In this document: positions 5,255 to 14,788 of the stretch, piece by piece
Layout: every line of letters begins with the position of its first letter
Numbering within the stretch: the stretch's first letter is position 1
From: CAZIIK01 sp964539235
GTDB taxonomy: Bacteria; Pseudomonadota; Gammaproteobacteria; Francisellales; CACEW01
Direction: 5' to 3'
Length of the DNA: 14,847 nt
Assembly (NCBI GenBank): GCA_964539235.1
Contig: CAZIIK010000130.1
Location: 1-14,847 of the forward strand
Made by a program: the position numbers and the translations under genes
Notes under the pieces: generated by a model
What the model saw: only the letters and a program-made list of their open reading frames with translations
Database searches by the model: none
What the model was told of the DNA's origin: nothing

Positions 5255-7912
5255 ATGTTATCATCCGCGCACTTCAAATTACCGCTGATGTTAAGCATGT
5301 ACGATTCCCTGTTCGCACGCCTACAACCAGATGACTGCATTATCACCGTTAACCAGCGTTTGGCGCGGTATCTGCGTGTGCAATATGCTGAATATCTCGT
5401 GCAGCAGGGTCAAGCGCCGGTGTTTCCGGCTGAGCAAATTATGACCTTAAACCATTGGGCGGAAGCTACGTGGGCGCAGGCAATGGGAAATGCTCAAAAA
5501 TTAACTATATGTTTATCTAGTGCGCAGGAAGCTTGTGTTTGGCAGCACGTGATCGCTGACAGTGGCATGGCAGATGATTTGTTATCGATCAATAGTGTGA
5601 TTCCTTTGGTGCAGCAGGCGTGGCAAACGCTGTGTTGGTGGGACTTGCCTGTGGATGCATTGGCACGTTCACGTCAGGTCGATGTCAAAGCCTTTCATCG
5701 TTGGGTTACGGCCTTTCGTGTGTATTGTCAGCAGCGGGATCTCATTTCAGCTGCTGAAATCCCTGTGGTGCTAGGCGATTACGCTGCAGATGTGCCAACC
5801 ATCAATACAGTTTATACCGTTGGGTTTTCGGCGTTTGCTCCCCGTTGGCAGCAGTGTTTGACGGTGTTGGGATGTGAATACGTGGCTTGGGAATTACCCA
5901 GTCAAGCGACACAGAAAACCTACCGAGTGCCGTGTGAGCAGGCTGAGGTGGAGCGTGTGCAGGCATGCCAGTGGGCTAAAGATCAATTGCAGCGTAAGGC
6001 CGTGCAAAAAGTGGCGATCGTAGTGCCAATGTTGCAACAAGACCGACAGGCTTGGCGCGAGACCGTTGATCAGGTATTGGTAGATAGCAACATCGTCGTG
6101 AATATTTCAGGCGGTCAGCCGTTGTTAGATCACAGCTTGGTGCAAACAGCTTATGACGTATTGCAATGGATGCAGGCGAAAGATGTGCGTCCACTGCTAC
6201 AAAGCCTGCTGCGTTCGCCTTTTGTTGTGCAGGGCGTTGCTGCGGCACAATTTCGTGCGCAGTGGGCGCAGCAGTTACAAGTCAATTTGCACCAGCCACT
6301 CGATCGCTCTGCAGTATTGCGCGAGCTTGCAAATATGGATGCATACTGCGGTAGTTTTTTGCAGGCATTACAGCAATTGCCTGCCTTAGCATTGGATGCA
6401 CGTCAGCCGCTGTTAGATTGGTGCCAATATTTTGAAAGTCTGTGGCAGGCATTTGGTTGGCCGGGTGAACGCACCTTGAACAGTTGGGAGTATCAATTGT
6501 GGACACACTGCCGCAGTGTTTTACACACCTTGCCAACTTGGCAATGCGTATTACCTGACACGCTGACATATCGCGAAGCTGTCGCGTATTGGGTACAGGC
6601 AATGCACGTGGTTTTTCAACCCGAAACCACCGGGCAGGCGCAGTTAGAAATTTTGGGCTTATTAGAAGTAGCTGGTTTGCCGTTTGATGCGATTTGGGTG
6701 ACGGATATGCATGTGCATACGCTGCCGCAGCCGGTGGTGAAGCAGCCATTTTTACCACTGGAATTACAGCGGCGTCATGCCGTGCCACATGTCAAGGCTG
6801 CTCAGCAATATCAAGCAGCACAGTCACTGATTCAGCAACTACAGAAACAAACGAAATGTTTATTAATGAGCTATACACAATGGGTGCAAGATCAAGTGTT
6901 ACTACCCAGTGCCTTGATTGCATCGCATCCATCTGCCACGCTGCCACCGCCTGTGTCGGTTGATATTTGGCCCGCTGCGGTGGCGCTAGAAACCCATGCG
7001 GATACGGCTGTACCCGCGTTAACAGCAGATGAATTGGCAGACAAGCATTACAGCAGTGCGGTGTTGCAAGCACAGGCTTTATGTCCTTTTCAGGCGATGG
7101 TGCGTTATCGTTGGCGCGTACAACCGGTTGAAGCCGCGGCTGAATACTTAGACCCACGTTGGCGTGGTTCGATCTTGCATGAAATATTGGAGTATTTTTG
7201 GCAACAGGTGGGCACGCAAGCTGCATTAAAAGATTTGCAAGCCAATGCTCAGGCTTACCAGGTATTCATTGCCGCGCAAGTCAGTCAGACTTTGGCGCGC
7301 TGGGCACGGCGTTATCCAGTACAATTATCGACAGCGGTGTGTGCCTTGGAGCAGCAAAGACTATGTGCTTTGTTGGAGGTGTGGCTGCAGCAAGAATCTG
7401 CACGCCCAGCATTTGCGGTGTTGTCGTTGGAAGAAACCTTAAGTGGAGATATTGGCCCATTGCAGTTTCAGGTGCGTACTGATCGCAGAGATCGATTAGC
7501 AGATGGCCAAGATTGGGTGTTGGATTATAAAACTGGTCAAGTCTCGACGCGTGCTTGGTGGGGGGCGCGGCCCAGTGATCCACAATTGTCGTTATATGCA
7601 GTCTTAACCCAAAGCCAAGGCGTGGTATATGCCTGTTTGCATCCGCGCCAATTAACTTGGCATGGCATTGTGGCGTCAGCAGCGCAAGACTCAGGCCTAC
7701 TCGATATCACCACATTGATGACGGAAATCAAAGCAGAAGCGTTTGACGCTGTTGTTACCTGGGAAGATTTGTTGGCCTATTGGCGTCAGCAATTAAGCGA
7801 ATTAGCGACGCAATTCGCCCAGGGTTATGCTGTGGTTGATCCGAAATCAACACAAGAAGCCTGTCGGTATTGTGACTTGCAGATGCTATGTCGTGTTGAG
7901 GAGACCTTGTGA
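5255..7912 (+). CDS. AddB-like PD-(D/E)XK nuclease, 'probable DNA repair protein' family
   Basis: Likely the B subunit of a helicase-nuclease that processes double-strand DNA ends, in the style of AddAB/RecBCD. The N-terminus (ITVNQRLARYLRVQY) is a degenerate helicase fold without a Walker A motif. The C-terminal nuclease has LHEILEYF (His642), LDYKTG (Asp757, Lys759) and PQLSLYA. Four cysteines fit the AddB Fe-S staple: Cys610 in ALCPF, then Cys870, Cys873 and Cys879 in CRYCDLQMLC. The ATG at 5255 gives 885 residues; the frame opens at a TTG at 5222 inside a repeat, which is an unlikely start. ATGs at 5288 or 5297 are real alternatives, since relatives tend to begin near MYDSLF. I recall the family TIGR03623, about 900 residues, as the best match. 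The stop overlaps the next start by one base, indicating translational coupling. Confidence 0.85.
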   Translation: MLSSAHFKLPLMLSMYDSLFARLQPDDCIITVNQRLARYLRVQYAEYLVQQGQAPVFPAEQIMTLNHWAEATWAQAMGNAQKLTICLSSAQEACVWQHVIADSGMADDLLSINSVIPLVQQAWQTLCWWDLPVDALARSRQVDVKAFHRWVTAFRVYCQQRDLISAAEIPVVLGDYAADVPTINTVYTVGFSAFAPRWQQCLTVLGCEYVAWELPSQATQKTYRVPCEQAEVERVQACQWAKDQLQRKAVQKVAIVVPMLQQDRQAWRETVDQVLVDSNIVVNISGGQPLLDHSLVQTAYDVLQWMQAKDVRPLLQSLLRSPFVVQGVAAAQFRAQWAQQLQVNLHQPLDRSAVLRELANMDAYCGSFLQALQQLPALALDARQPLLDWCQYFESLWQAFGWPGERTLNSWEYQLWTHCRSVLHTLPTWQCVLPDTLTYREAVAYWVQAMHVVFQPETTGQAQLEILGLLEVAGLPFDAIWVTDMHVHTLPQPVVKQPFLPLELQRRHAVPHVKAAQQYQAAQSLIQQLQKQTKCLLMSYTQWVQDQVLLPSALIASHPSATLPPPVSVDIWPAAVALETHADTAVPALTADELADKHYSSAVLQAQALCPFQAMVRYRWRVQPVEAAAEYLDPRWRGSILHEILEYFWQQVGTQAALKDLQANAQAYQVFIAAQVSQTLARWARRYPVQLSTAVCALEQQRLCALLEVWLQQESARPAFAVLSLEETLSGDIGPLQFQVRTDRRDRLADGQDWVLDYKTGQVSTRAWWGARPSDPQLSLYAVLTQSQGVVYACLHPRQLTWHGIVASAAQDSGLLDITTLMTEIKAEAFDAVVTWEDLLAYWRQQLSELATQFAQGYAVVDPKSTQEACRYCDLQMLCRVEETL

Positions 7913-10900
7913 TGACGACCATTGCCGATGCCCACGTACGTGAGCAAGCCTTAGATGTTACGCAATCATTTATTATCCAAGCGCCAGCTGGTTCAGGCAA
8001 AACAGAGTTATTGATTCAGCGTTATTTAAAGCTATTGACCACGGTGGACGCGCAACCTGAAGAAGTATTGGCCATTACCTTTACCCGCAAAGCAGCCGCG
8101 GAAATGCAGCATCGGGTGTTGCAGGCTTTAGCAGCGGCACAACAGCCCGAGCCGCAGGCACCGCATGCGCAGAAAACCTGGCAATTGGCGCGCGCCGTGT
8201 TAGCGCGGGATCAGGCATTAAATTGGCAGTTACAGGCGAATCCACAGCGGTTGTGCATTACCACGATTGACAGCTTTTGTGCCCACCTGGCGCAGCAATT
8301 GCCAATGTTGGCGCAGATCGGGCAATTGCCTGAAGTTACAACCGAGCCTGGGGTGTTATATCAACTGGCGGTACAACAGTTTTTGCAGGAGCTCGACACG
8401 CCTTCAGCCCCTGCGGTGGCAGAAGCATTGGGTATCGTATTAGGTCATTTGGATAATCGTTTCAGTGTTTGTGCAGCCTTATTAGAGAGCATGTTGGCGC
8501 GCCGGGAACAATGGCTGGAAGTGGTATTGGCCAGTGGTCAGCAAACTGATTTGTTGGCGCAGTTGGCCAGTCATTTACAACAAATTTTTGCCGATGATCT
8601 GGTGCGTTTTCAGCAGCTGATTGATCCCAGTGATTGGCAGCAGCTGCATGAATTATTGTTATATGCCCAAGCGCACTACGATCAACCTTTGCCGTTAGAT
8701 TTAGCTGAAACGGATCCAAACTGTTGGGTGAATCTGGCGAATTGGTTGTTAACCCAGTCTGGGCAATGGCGTAAGCAAGTGAATAAACACCAAGGCTTTC
8801 CAGCCAAAGCTGACCATATGACCACTGAAGAACGCCAGCAAGCGGTACAAATGAAAGCTGACATGAAAGCATGGTTGGCGGATTGTCCGACTCGGCGTGC
8901 CGCATGGTTGCCCATGCTGCAACGTTTTCAATATTTTCCAGTTGAGGGATATAGCGAGCAGCAGGCCCAGGTTTTGTCGGCATTGTTGGTTTGTTTGCCG
9001 GTTTGCGTGGCGCATTTGCGTGTGGTGTTTGCGGCTGAGGGCCAGGTGGATTTTAATGAAATTGGCATTGCCGCTTTGCAAGCCTTGGGCAGTTTGACGC
9101 ATCCCAGTGAGTTGGCATTGGCATTGGATTATCGTATTCGACATATTTTGGTGGATGAATTTCAAGATACGTCAGATCTGCAATATCGTTTGTTGTACGC
9201 CTTAACGCGAGGCTGGTCAGCAGAAGAAGGCCGCACGTTGTTTTTGGTGGGTGACCCCATGCAGTCGATTTATCGCTTTCGTCAGGCGGACGTGGGGCTA
9301 TTTCTGCAAACCATTCAGCAAGGCTTGGGTGATGTGTCGGTGCAATATTTGCAACTTCAGGTTAATTTTCGTTCAGCTGCACCTTTGGTTGATTGGTTTA
9401 ATCATACGTTTTCCCAAGTGTTCCCGCCTTGTGCCGATGTGTTAAATGGCGCGGTGGATTATGCCACTGCCGTGGCGGCACGCACAGACAATGGGCATGT
9501 GCATTGGCATATCTCGACAATGGAAGATCAGCAAGCGGCCGCTGAAATTGTTGCATGTGTTGCACAGTTGCAGCAGCAGGCGCCTCAAGCCAGCGTGGCG
9601 ATTTTGGTGCGTTCACGCCGGCATTTGACCGATATTTTGCCCCTATTGGCTGAGAAGGGTGTGCCGGTTTCCGCCGTAGAGTTGCTCAACCTGACCCAAT
9701 TTTCCTGTATTCAGGATTTACAAGCCTTAACCTTAGCCATGACAGATTATGCCGATCGTTTGGCATGGCTGGCGATTTGCCGCGCACCGTGGTGTGGTTT
9801 GGCATTGGCTGATTTGCATCTTCTGGCTGAAGCCTCACGAGTACAGACCGTTTGGTCAGCTATGCCGCAAGTGCTGCCACACTTGAGTTCTGACGGTCAA
9901 CAACGCCTACAACATGTGCAACAGGTGCTGCAGCCTTTGATTCAACAACAGGGTCGTATGCCATTGCATCAAATGATTCAACAGGCTTGGCAGGCGTTAG
10001 GCGGGCCATTATGTATGACGAATCATGCCCAGATGCAACCGATCGTGGCGCAGTTTTTTACGATTTTGCAGCGTTATCAACACGATGCTGTATTGAGTGA
10101 TCGTCAGGCGTTTCAGACGCAATTGGCATGTGAACGCGTCACCTTAAGTGCGGCAGCCGCTAACAGTGTGCAAGTGATGACCATTCATAAATCTAAAGGA
10201 TTAGAGTTTGATCATGTTATTTTGCCTGGGCTGCATAAAGGCACGCGTGCAGAAGACGCTCCGTTATTGTTGTGGCAAGAGTATCCGCAGAAACACGGTG
10301 TGCCGCAGTTATTATTGGCGCCGTTAAAGGCCTATGCCGAACAACAGGATCCGGTGTATCAATTCCTTTATGCCATGCAGCGTGATAAGGCGCAGTTTGA
10401 AGCGCAGCGTTTGCTCTATGTTGCTGCCACACGTGCACGTCAGGGGTTGCATTTGTTTGCCCAAGTCAATGTAGGCAAGACCGGTGCTTTAAGTCCACGT
10501 GCCGGGAGTTTTTTAAATCTACTGTGGCCAGTGATGCAAGCGTCCCATGTGCTGGATGATCTCAATACTATTTCGGCATCAGACATCGAAGACCTTAACG
10601 AAGTAACACCACCGCCGACAGCTAATATTCAGCGTTTACCGCTTACCGCTTTGCCAGTGGCCATGGCGAAATCTATGCCCGATGCAGTGACTGCACCAGC
10701 ACATGTCGGTGCCATGGATGCGCAGGCTTTTGCCCGGATTCAAGGTATGGTTATGCATGCAGCTTTGGCACAATTGGGCAGGCAAGCTGCTGTAGATATT
10801 GACGATTCACGCCATCTGCCACATTGGCAAATATTATGCCGTCAACATGGTCTTGTGGGTGATAATTTAACAAAATGTTTATATCAGCTTGAGCAAGCAT

Positions 10901-11271
10901 TGCATAACATGCAGCAGGACCCACAGGCGCATTGGTTATTGCAAGCACATCCGCAGCATTGGGTGGAATATGCCTTGTCCTATAGCTGTGCTGACAGTGG
11001 TCAGTTGAAGCAAGTGATTATTGATCGCTGTTTTATCGACGCAGCCGGAACACTGTGGATTGTTGATTATAAAACAGCAGTGCCGAATGAAGCCGAAGAG
11101 GTTGCTGATTTTCTGCTGCGTATGGCAGGGCTGCATCAAGCGCAATTACTGCGCTATAGACAGGTTTTGTCCATGCGTTATCCTGAGCGCTCTATCCGCT
11201 GTGGCCTGTATTTTCCGATGCAGGCTTTATGGCATGAGGTGAGTGTAACGGATGTTTTGGTTGGTACTTGA
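7912..11271 (+). CDS. AddA/UvrD-like ATP-dependent helicase-nuclease
   Basis: Superfamily 1 DNA helicase with a C-terminal nuclease, 1119 residues, the partner of the upstream AddB-like protein. The motifs run in order: Walker A APAGSGKTE (Lys30), AITFTRKAAAEM, ITTIDSFCA, Walker B LVDEFQDTSD (Asp415, Glu416), VGDPMQSIYRFRQADV, VMTIHKSKGLEFDHV and YVAATRARQGLHL. The nuclease has VMHAALAQLG, IIDR and WIVDYKTA (Asp1052, Lys1054). The ATG at 7912 overlaps the previous stop by one base and has GAGGAG 8 nt upstream; a GTG at 7909 is the in-frame alternative. Both this protein and its partner keep nuclease residues, as in AddAB and unlike RecBCD. The gene could be labelled addA, but it belongs to the branch paired with the 'probable DNA repair protein' family, so I leave the symbol blank. 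Confidence 0.93.
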   Translation: MTTIADAHVREQALDVTQSFIIQAPAGSGKTELLIQRYLKLLTTVDAQPEEVLAITFTRKAAAEMQHRVLQALAAAQQPEPQAPHAQKTWQLARAVLARDQALNWQLQANPQRLCITTIDSFCAHLAQQLPMLAQIGQLPEVTTEPGVLYQLAVQQFLQELDTPSAPAVAEALGIVLGHLDNRFSVCAALLESMLARREQWLEVVLASGQQTDLLAQLASHLQQIFADDLVRFQQLIDPSDWQQLHELLLYAQAHYDQPLPLDLAETDPNCWVNLANWLLTQSGQWRKQVNKHQGFPAKADHMTTEERQQAVQMKADMKAWLADCPTRRAAWLPMLQRFQYFPVEGYSEQQAQVLSALLVCLPVCVAHLRVVFAAEGQVDFNEIGIAALQALGSLTHPSELALALDYRIRHILVDEFQDTSDLQYRLLYALTRGWSAEEGRTLFLVGDPMQSIYRFRQADVGLFLQTIQQGLGDVSVQYLQLQVNFRSAAPLVDWFNHTFSQVFPPCADVLNGAVDYATAVAARTDNGHVHWHISTMEDQQAAAEIVACVAQLQQQAPQASVAILVRSRRHLTDILPLLAEKGVPVSAVELLNLTQFSCIQDLQALTLAMTDYADRLAWLAICRAPWCGLALADLHLLAEASRVQTVWSAMPQVLPHLSSDGQQRLQHVQQVLQPLIQQQGRMPLHQMIQQAWQALGGPLCMTNHAQMQPIVAQFFTILQRYQHDAVLSDRQAFQTQLACERVTLSAAAANSVQVMTIHKSKGLEFDHVILPGLHKGTRAEDAPLLLWQEYPQKHGVPQLLLAPLKAYAEQQDPVYQFLYAMQRDKAQFEAQRLLYVAATRARQGLHLFAQVNVGKTGALSPRAGSFLNLLWPVMQASHVLDDLNTISASDIEDLNEVTPPPTANIQRLPLTALPVAMAKSMPDAVTAPAHVGAMDAQAFARIQGMVMHAALAQLGRQAAVDIDDSRHLPHWQILCRQHGLVGDNLTKCLYQLEQALHNMQQDPQAHWLLQAHPQHWVEYALSYSCADSGQLKQVIIDRCFIDAAGTLWIVDYKTAVPNEAEEVADFLLRMAGLHQAQLLRYRQVLSMRYPERSIRCGLYFPMQALWHEVSVTDVLVGT

Positions 11272-12697
11272 TTGGGTTGTGATTGTTGCTTTGCATGTGC
11301 TTGGCGTGATTGCCGGCATTCATGCGCTGCTCAATAAACGTGATTCGCGTTCAGCTTTAGGTTGGATGGTCGTATGTGTGGCTGTGCCCGGCTTGGGTGC
11401 GTTGGCTTATTTGATTTTTGGCATGAACCGTATCGCCAATGTGGCGCGTCAATGGGAATCGCGTGGTTTGTGGCACATGGGCCAAACTGATATGGCCTCA
11501 GTGACGCCAGGAGATATTCGCCAATATGCGGCTGGATTTGATGCAGCTATTTTTGATCGCTTAGTGTTGACTGGCGATCGCGTCTGTCGACGACCACTAG
11601 TACCCGGTTGTCATATCGAAATTTTACAGGATGGGACAGAGGCTTATCCGCAAATGCTGGCAGCGATTCATAATGCCAAACAAACCGTTTATTTATGCAG
11701 CTATATTTTTGGTAGCAGTGGCGTCGGGCAAGATTTTATCAATGCCTTAGCCGATGCAACCGCACGCGGCTTGGATGTGCGCGTGTTAATTGACGGGATT
11801 GGTGGTTTGTATTGTTGGCCGACGGCCGCGTATAAGCTGCGCAAGCGCGGTGTGCGAGTGAGTTACTTTTTGCCATTGCTGCGTAACTGGTATTACACGC
11901 TGCATTTGAACCTGCGCAATCACCGCAAAATTTTAGTGGTGGACGGGCGTTTAGGCTTTACTGGTGGATTGAATATTCATGAGCATAATATGGCAGGGCA
12001 GGGTCAAGAAGCTTTGATTCATGATTTACACTTTCGTGTGACTGGCCCGATTGTCGGTTATTTACAGGATATTTTTCTCAAAGGTTGGTATTTCTCAACA
12101 CGTGAGCATATTCAGAAAGTGTTCTATTACGATGACAGTCCTAAGGGCGATATGTTATGTCGTGCCATACCAGATGGGCCGCATCAACAGTATGCTTTAC
12201 TGCAAAATATATTAGTCGCTGCTTTAGGCGCAGCAAAAAGCCATATTCGCATCATGACACCATATTTTGTGTTGGGAAACACCATGCGCTCAGCGTTTAA
12301 TGCTGCCGCTTTTCTAGGGGTTAATATCGAAGTGATTTTGCCGGAGAGCAATAATCTGCGTTTTGTGAAGGGCGCGGTTGAATCTCTATTGCCAGGCTTG
12401 TTGCAACGGGGTGTAACAATCTATTATCGCCGCGGTAATTTTGCCCATACTAAATTGTTTCTGGTCGACGATTTTGTTGCGTATATCGGTTCTTCTAATC
12501 TCGATATGCGCAGTTTGCATCTGAATTTTGAGTTTAATTTAGAAGTGTTTAGTCAACCACTGGTTGCGCAATTAATCACGCATTTTGAGACTGTCAAACG
12601 ACAGTCGTGGCAGATAACTCAGACATATCTTGATAACCAGGGCTTTTGGCTGAAGCTACGCAATGCTTTTTTCAAACTGTTTTCGCCTTATCTTTAA
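11252..12697 (+). CDS. cls: Cardiolipin synthase, phospholipase D family
   Basis: Condenses two phosphatidylglycerol molecules into cardiolipin plus glycerol at the inner membrane. The 481 residues match the ClsA length (E. coli 486). Two N-terminal hydrophobic segments (about residues 1-25 and 34-57) anchor it. Two complete HKD motifs follow: NHRKILVVDG (His224, Lys226, Asp231) with GFTGGLN after it, and AHTKLFLVDD (His399, Lys401, Asp406) with YIGSSNLDMRS after it. The start overlaps the helicase gene by 20 bp, with GAGGT 11 nt upstream. It is therefore probably co-transcribed with the DNA-end-processing genes. I see no functional link beyond position. Confidence 0.95.
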   Translation: MFWLVLDWVVIVALHVLGVIAGIHALLNKRDSRSALGWMVVCVAVPGLGALAYLIFGMNRIANVARQWESRGLWHMGQTDMASVTPGDIRQYAAGFDAAIFDRLVLTGDRVCRRPLVPGCHIEILQDGTEAYPQMLAAIHNAKQTVYLCSYIFGSSGVGQDFINALADATARGLDVRVLIDGIGGLYCWPTAAYKLRKRGVRVSYFLPLLRNWYYTLHLNLRNHRKILVVDGRLGFTGGLNIHEHNMAGQGQEALIHDLHFRVTGPIVGYLQDIFLKGWYFSTREHIQKVFYYDDSPKGDMLCRAIPDGPHQQYALLQNILVAALGAAKSHIRIMTPYFVLGNTMRSAFNAAAFLGVNIEVILPESNNLRFVKGAVESLLPGLLQRGVTIYYRRGNFAHTKLFLVDDFVAYIGSSNLDMRSLHLNFEFNLEVFSQPLVAQLITHFETVKRQSWQITQTYLDNQGFWLKLRNAFFKLFSPYL

Positions 12698-12767
12698 AAG
12701 GTTTCAGTGAAGATTGGAAGTGTAAATTCAATTTTCTTGATTTGTACTTCTAGGCGGGGCAGGTGAT

Positions 12768-14189
12768 ATGAAGCGTTTTATTGGTCGAACAGTAGAATTA
12801 GCACGTTTGCAGCGCGCTATGCGAAAAAAACAAGCATCTTTTATCGTGGTCAAAGGCCGGCGACGGATTGGTAAAAGTCGACTGATTGAGGAATTTAGTC
12901 AGCAATTTGATCAATCTTTTATCTTTCGTGGTATAGCACCGACTACACGTACAACTCAAGGCAGTCAGCTGCAAGAGTTTTCTCGGCAGGTTTCAGAAGT
13001 GTTTCATGCTCCCCAGGCTTTATATCAGGACTGGGGTGATGCTTTTCATGCAGTAGCAGAGCGTGTGCAATCAGGATGCACTTTATTGGTTTTTGATGAA
13101 ATCTCCTGGATGGGTTTATGTGATCCAACATTTTTAAGTAAATTAAAAGACTTATGGGATGTTTATTTGAAGCAGAATGATCGTTTAATTCTTATTATTT
13201 GTGGCTCTGCTTCGAGCTGGATTGATAGGCATTTGATGAGTAATACCGGTTTTGTGGGGCGTGTATCTTTTACCTTAACACTGCGCGAATTGTCTTTGGC
13301 TGAGTGTCGACAGTTTTGGCCCAAACATATTTCAATCTTTGAAATATTAAAAGTATTGAGTGTAACTGGTGGTGTACCTAAGTATTTAGAAGAGATTGAT
13401 CCTAAATCCTCAGCTGAAGACAACATTCGGCAATTATGTTTTACCTAAGGGGGGGGGTTGGTAGAAGAATTTCGCCAAATATTTTCCCATGATTTTCTGC
13501 GCAATAGTGACTATTACGTGCTTATTTTGCAGGTGTTGAGTACGGGTGCTAAGGAGATCTCAGCTATTCAGACCGCATTAAAACTCAATTCAGCAGGACG
13601 TATTGCCGAATATTTGTGGGAGCTGGAATTGGCTGAGTTTATCGCTCGGGATTATACCTGGCGTGTTCAAACAGGTGAAGATGGTAAGTTGAGTATGTAT
13701 CGTTTGAAAGATAATTATGTGCGTTTTTATCTCGAATATATTCAAAAAGCTTTGACTAAGATTCAGCGTGGTAATTACGCATTCAAAGCCCTAAATTCAT
13801 TAGCCGAGTGGCATGGCGTAATGGGGCTGCAATTTGAAAATATTGTGCTCAATAATCGTGCAGCAGTGCATCGGGTTTTGCGTATTGCTGAGCATGATAT
13901 CGTGTCAGAAAACCCTTACTTCCAACGCGCAACCCGAGCACATAAATGGTGTCAGATAGATTATTTGATTCAGACCCGTTTCGGTACGTTATATGTATGC
14001 GAGATAAAATATTCAAAAGCAAAAATTGGGATGGAAGTTATAGCGGAAATCGAACACAAAATAACCGCCATGGTCGTGCCAAAAGGCATATCTTTTCGAC
14101 CGGTATTAATTCATGTAAATGGTGTGACAGAAGACTTACTAGAAGCTGATTATTTTGCTGATATTATTGCTGTTGAACAGTTGCTGTAG
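12768..14189 (+). pseudogene. AAA ATPase with DUF234-type nuclease domain, split by an in-frame stop
   Basis: The first part (12768-13448) has GRRRIGKSRLIEEF (Walker A, starting near residue 30), LLVFDEISWMG (Walker B), CGSASSWI (sensor) and VTGGVPKYLEE. The second (13458-14189) has the winged-helix-like middle and a PD-(D/E)XK-like end: QIDYLIQ and CEIKYSKAKIG. Both halves are in the same frame, separated only by TAA at 13446-13448 and a run of nine G. Reading through gives 473 residues, the normal family length, and the junction FT-x-GGGLVEEF fits the conserved family pattern. This is a point nonsense rather than a frameshift, unless paired indels hit the G-run. The family is common in prokaryotes; its role is poorly defined. 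A truncated ATPase domain might still be made; whether the second half is translated is doubtful. Confidence 0.8.
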
Positions 14190-14221
14190 TGTCGGCGTCT
14201 GGTTGGCATGTTTTTATGGTT

Positions 14222-14788
14222 TTAACCATCCGGAAACAATCGCCTAATCACCGGCCTTGAGGTTAGCCCTTGAATTAAAATTGAGGCAATGACCACCGCA
14301 TAAGTAATCGAAATAATAGTATTTTTACCGGCGCTGTCTGGCATTGCCAACGCCAAGGCAATTGATAAGCCACCGCGCATGCCGCCCCATGTCATGATGG
14401 TGATGATGCGCCATTTGAAACGGCGTAACGGCTCTAACACCAATAAAGGCACGGTAATGCTAATGGCGCGAGTGATGATGATCCACAGGAATGCAATCAG
14501 CCCAATGACTAATGCCAGTCACTCGGCTTGAATCGATAAAATTTCTAAGCCGATCATCACGAATAGAAACAAATTCATCATGTCATCAACCAGGCCCCAG
14601 AAATTATGCAGCCGATCGACCGTGGCGGGCGTGAAAAAAGGCTTGCGGCATTGTTCACCCACGACGATGCCGGCAATCACCATGGCGATAGGTCCTGAAA
14701 CTTCTAACACTGTAGCCAACGCGTAGCCACCTGTCACTAAAGCCAGTGTCAGCAAGATGGCCACATCAGGGTGGTTCGCCCGTTTGAT
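14222..14788 (-). pseudogene. Na+/H+ antiporter (CPA1/NhaP type), truncated and with an in-frame stop
   Basis: The minus-strand frame is open from the mobile-element junction at 14788: IKRANHPDVAILLTLALVTG, then GPIAMVIAGIVVG, NFWGLVDDMMNLFLFVMIG and LEILSIQAE. A TGA stops it at 14521-14519, and the same frame then continues LALVIGLIAFLW, with TWGGMRGGLSIALALAMP near the end, a signature of this antiporter family. These would be cytoplasmic-membrane proteins exchanging Na+ or K+ for protons. What remains is the C-terminal half of the transport domain, several hydrophobic segments. The N-terminal half is lost or lies beyond the element outside the window. The GTG at 14764 is not a believable start. 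The gene converges on the split ATPase gene with a 32-bp gap and no clear terminator. Confidence 0.85.

Noticed and set aside
6282..6788. 168-residue minus-strand open frame inside the AddB-like gene, and similar ones in the helicase gene (8462-8983, 8749-9165)
   Set aside because: They lie antisense to strongly conserved coding sequence, lack domains and ribosome binding sites, and are expected by chance given the codon use.
14190..14229. Bidirectional terminator between the ATPase and antiporter genes
   Set aside because: The only inverted repeat, around ATGGTTTTAACCAT, has a tiny loop, few GC pairs and no T-run on the correct side.
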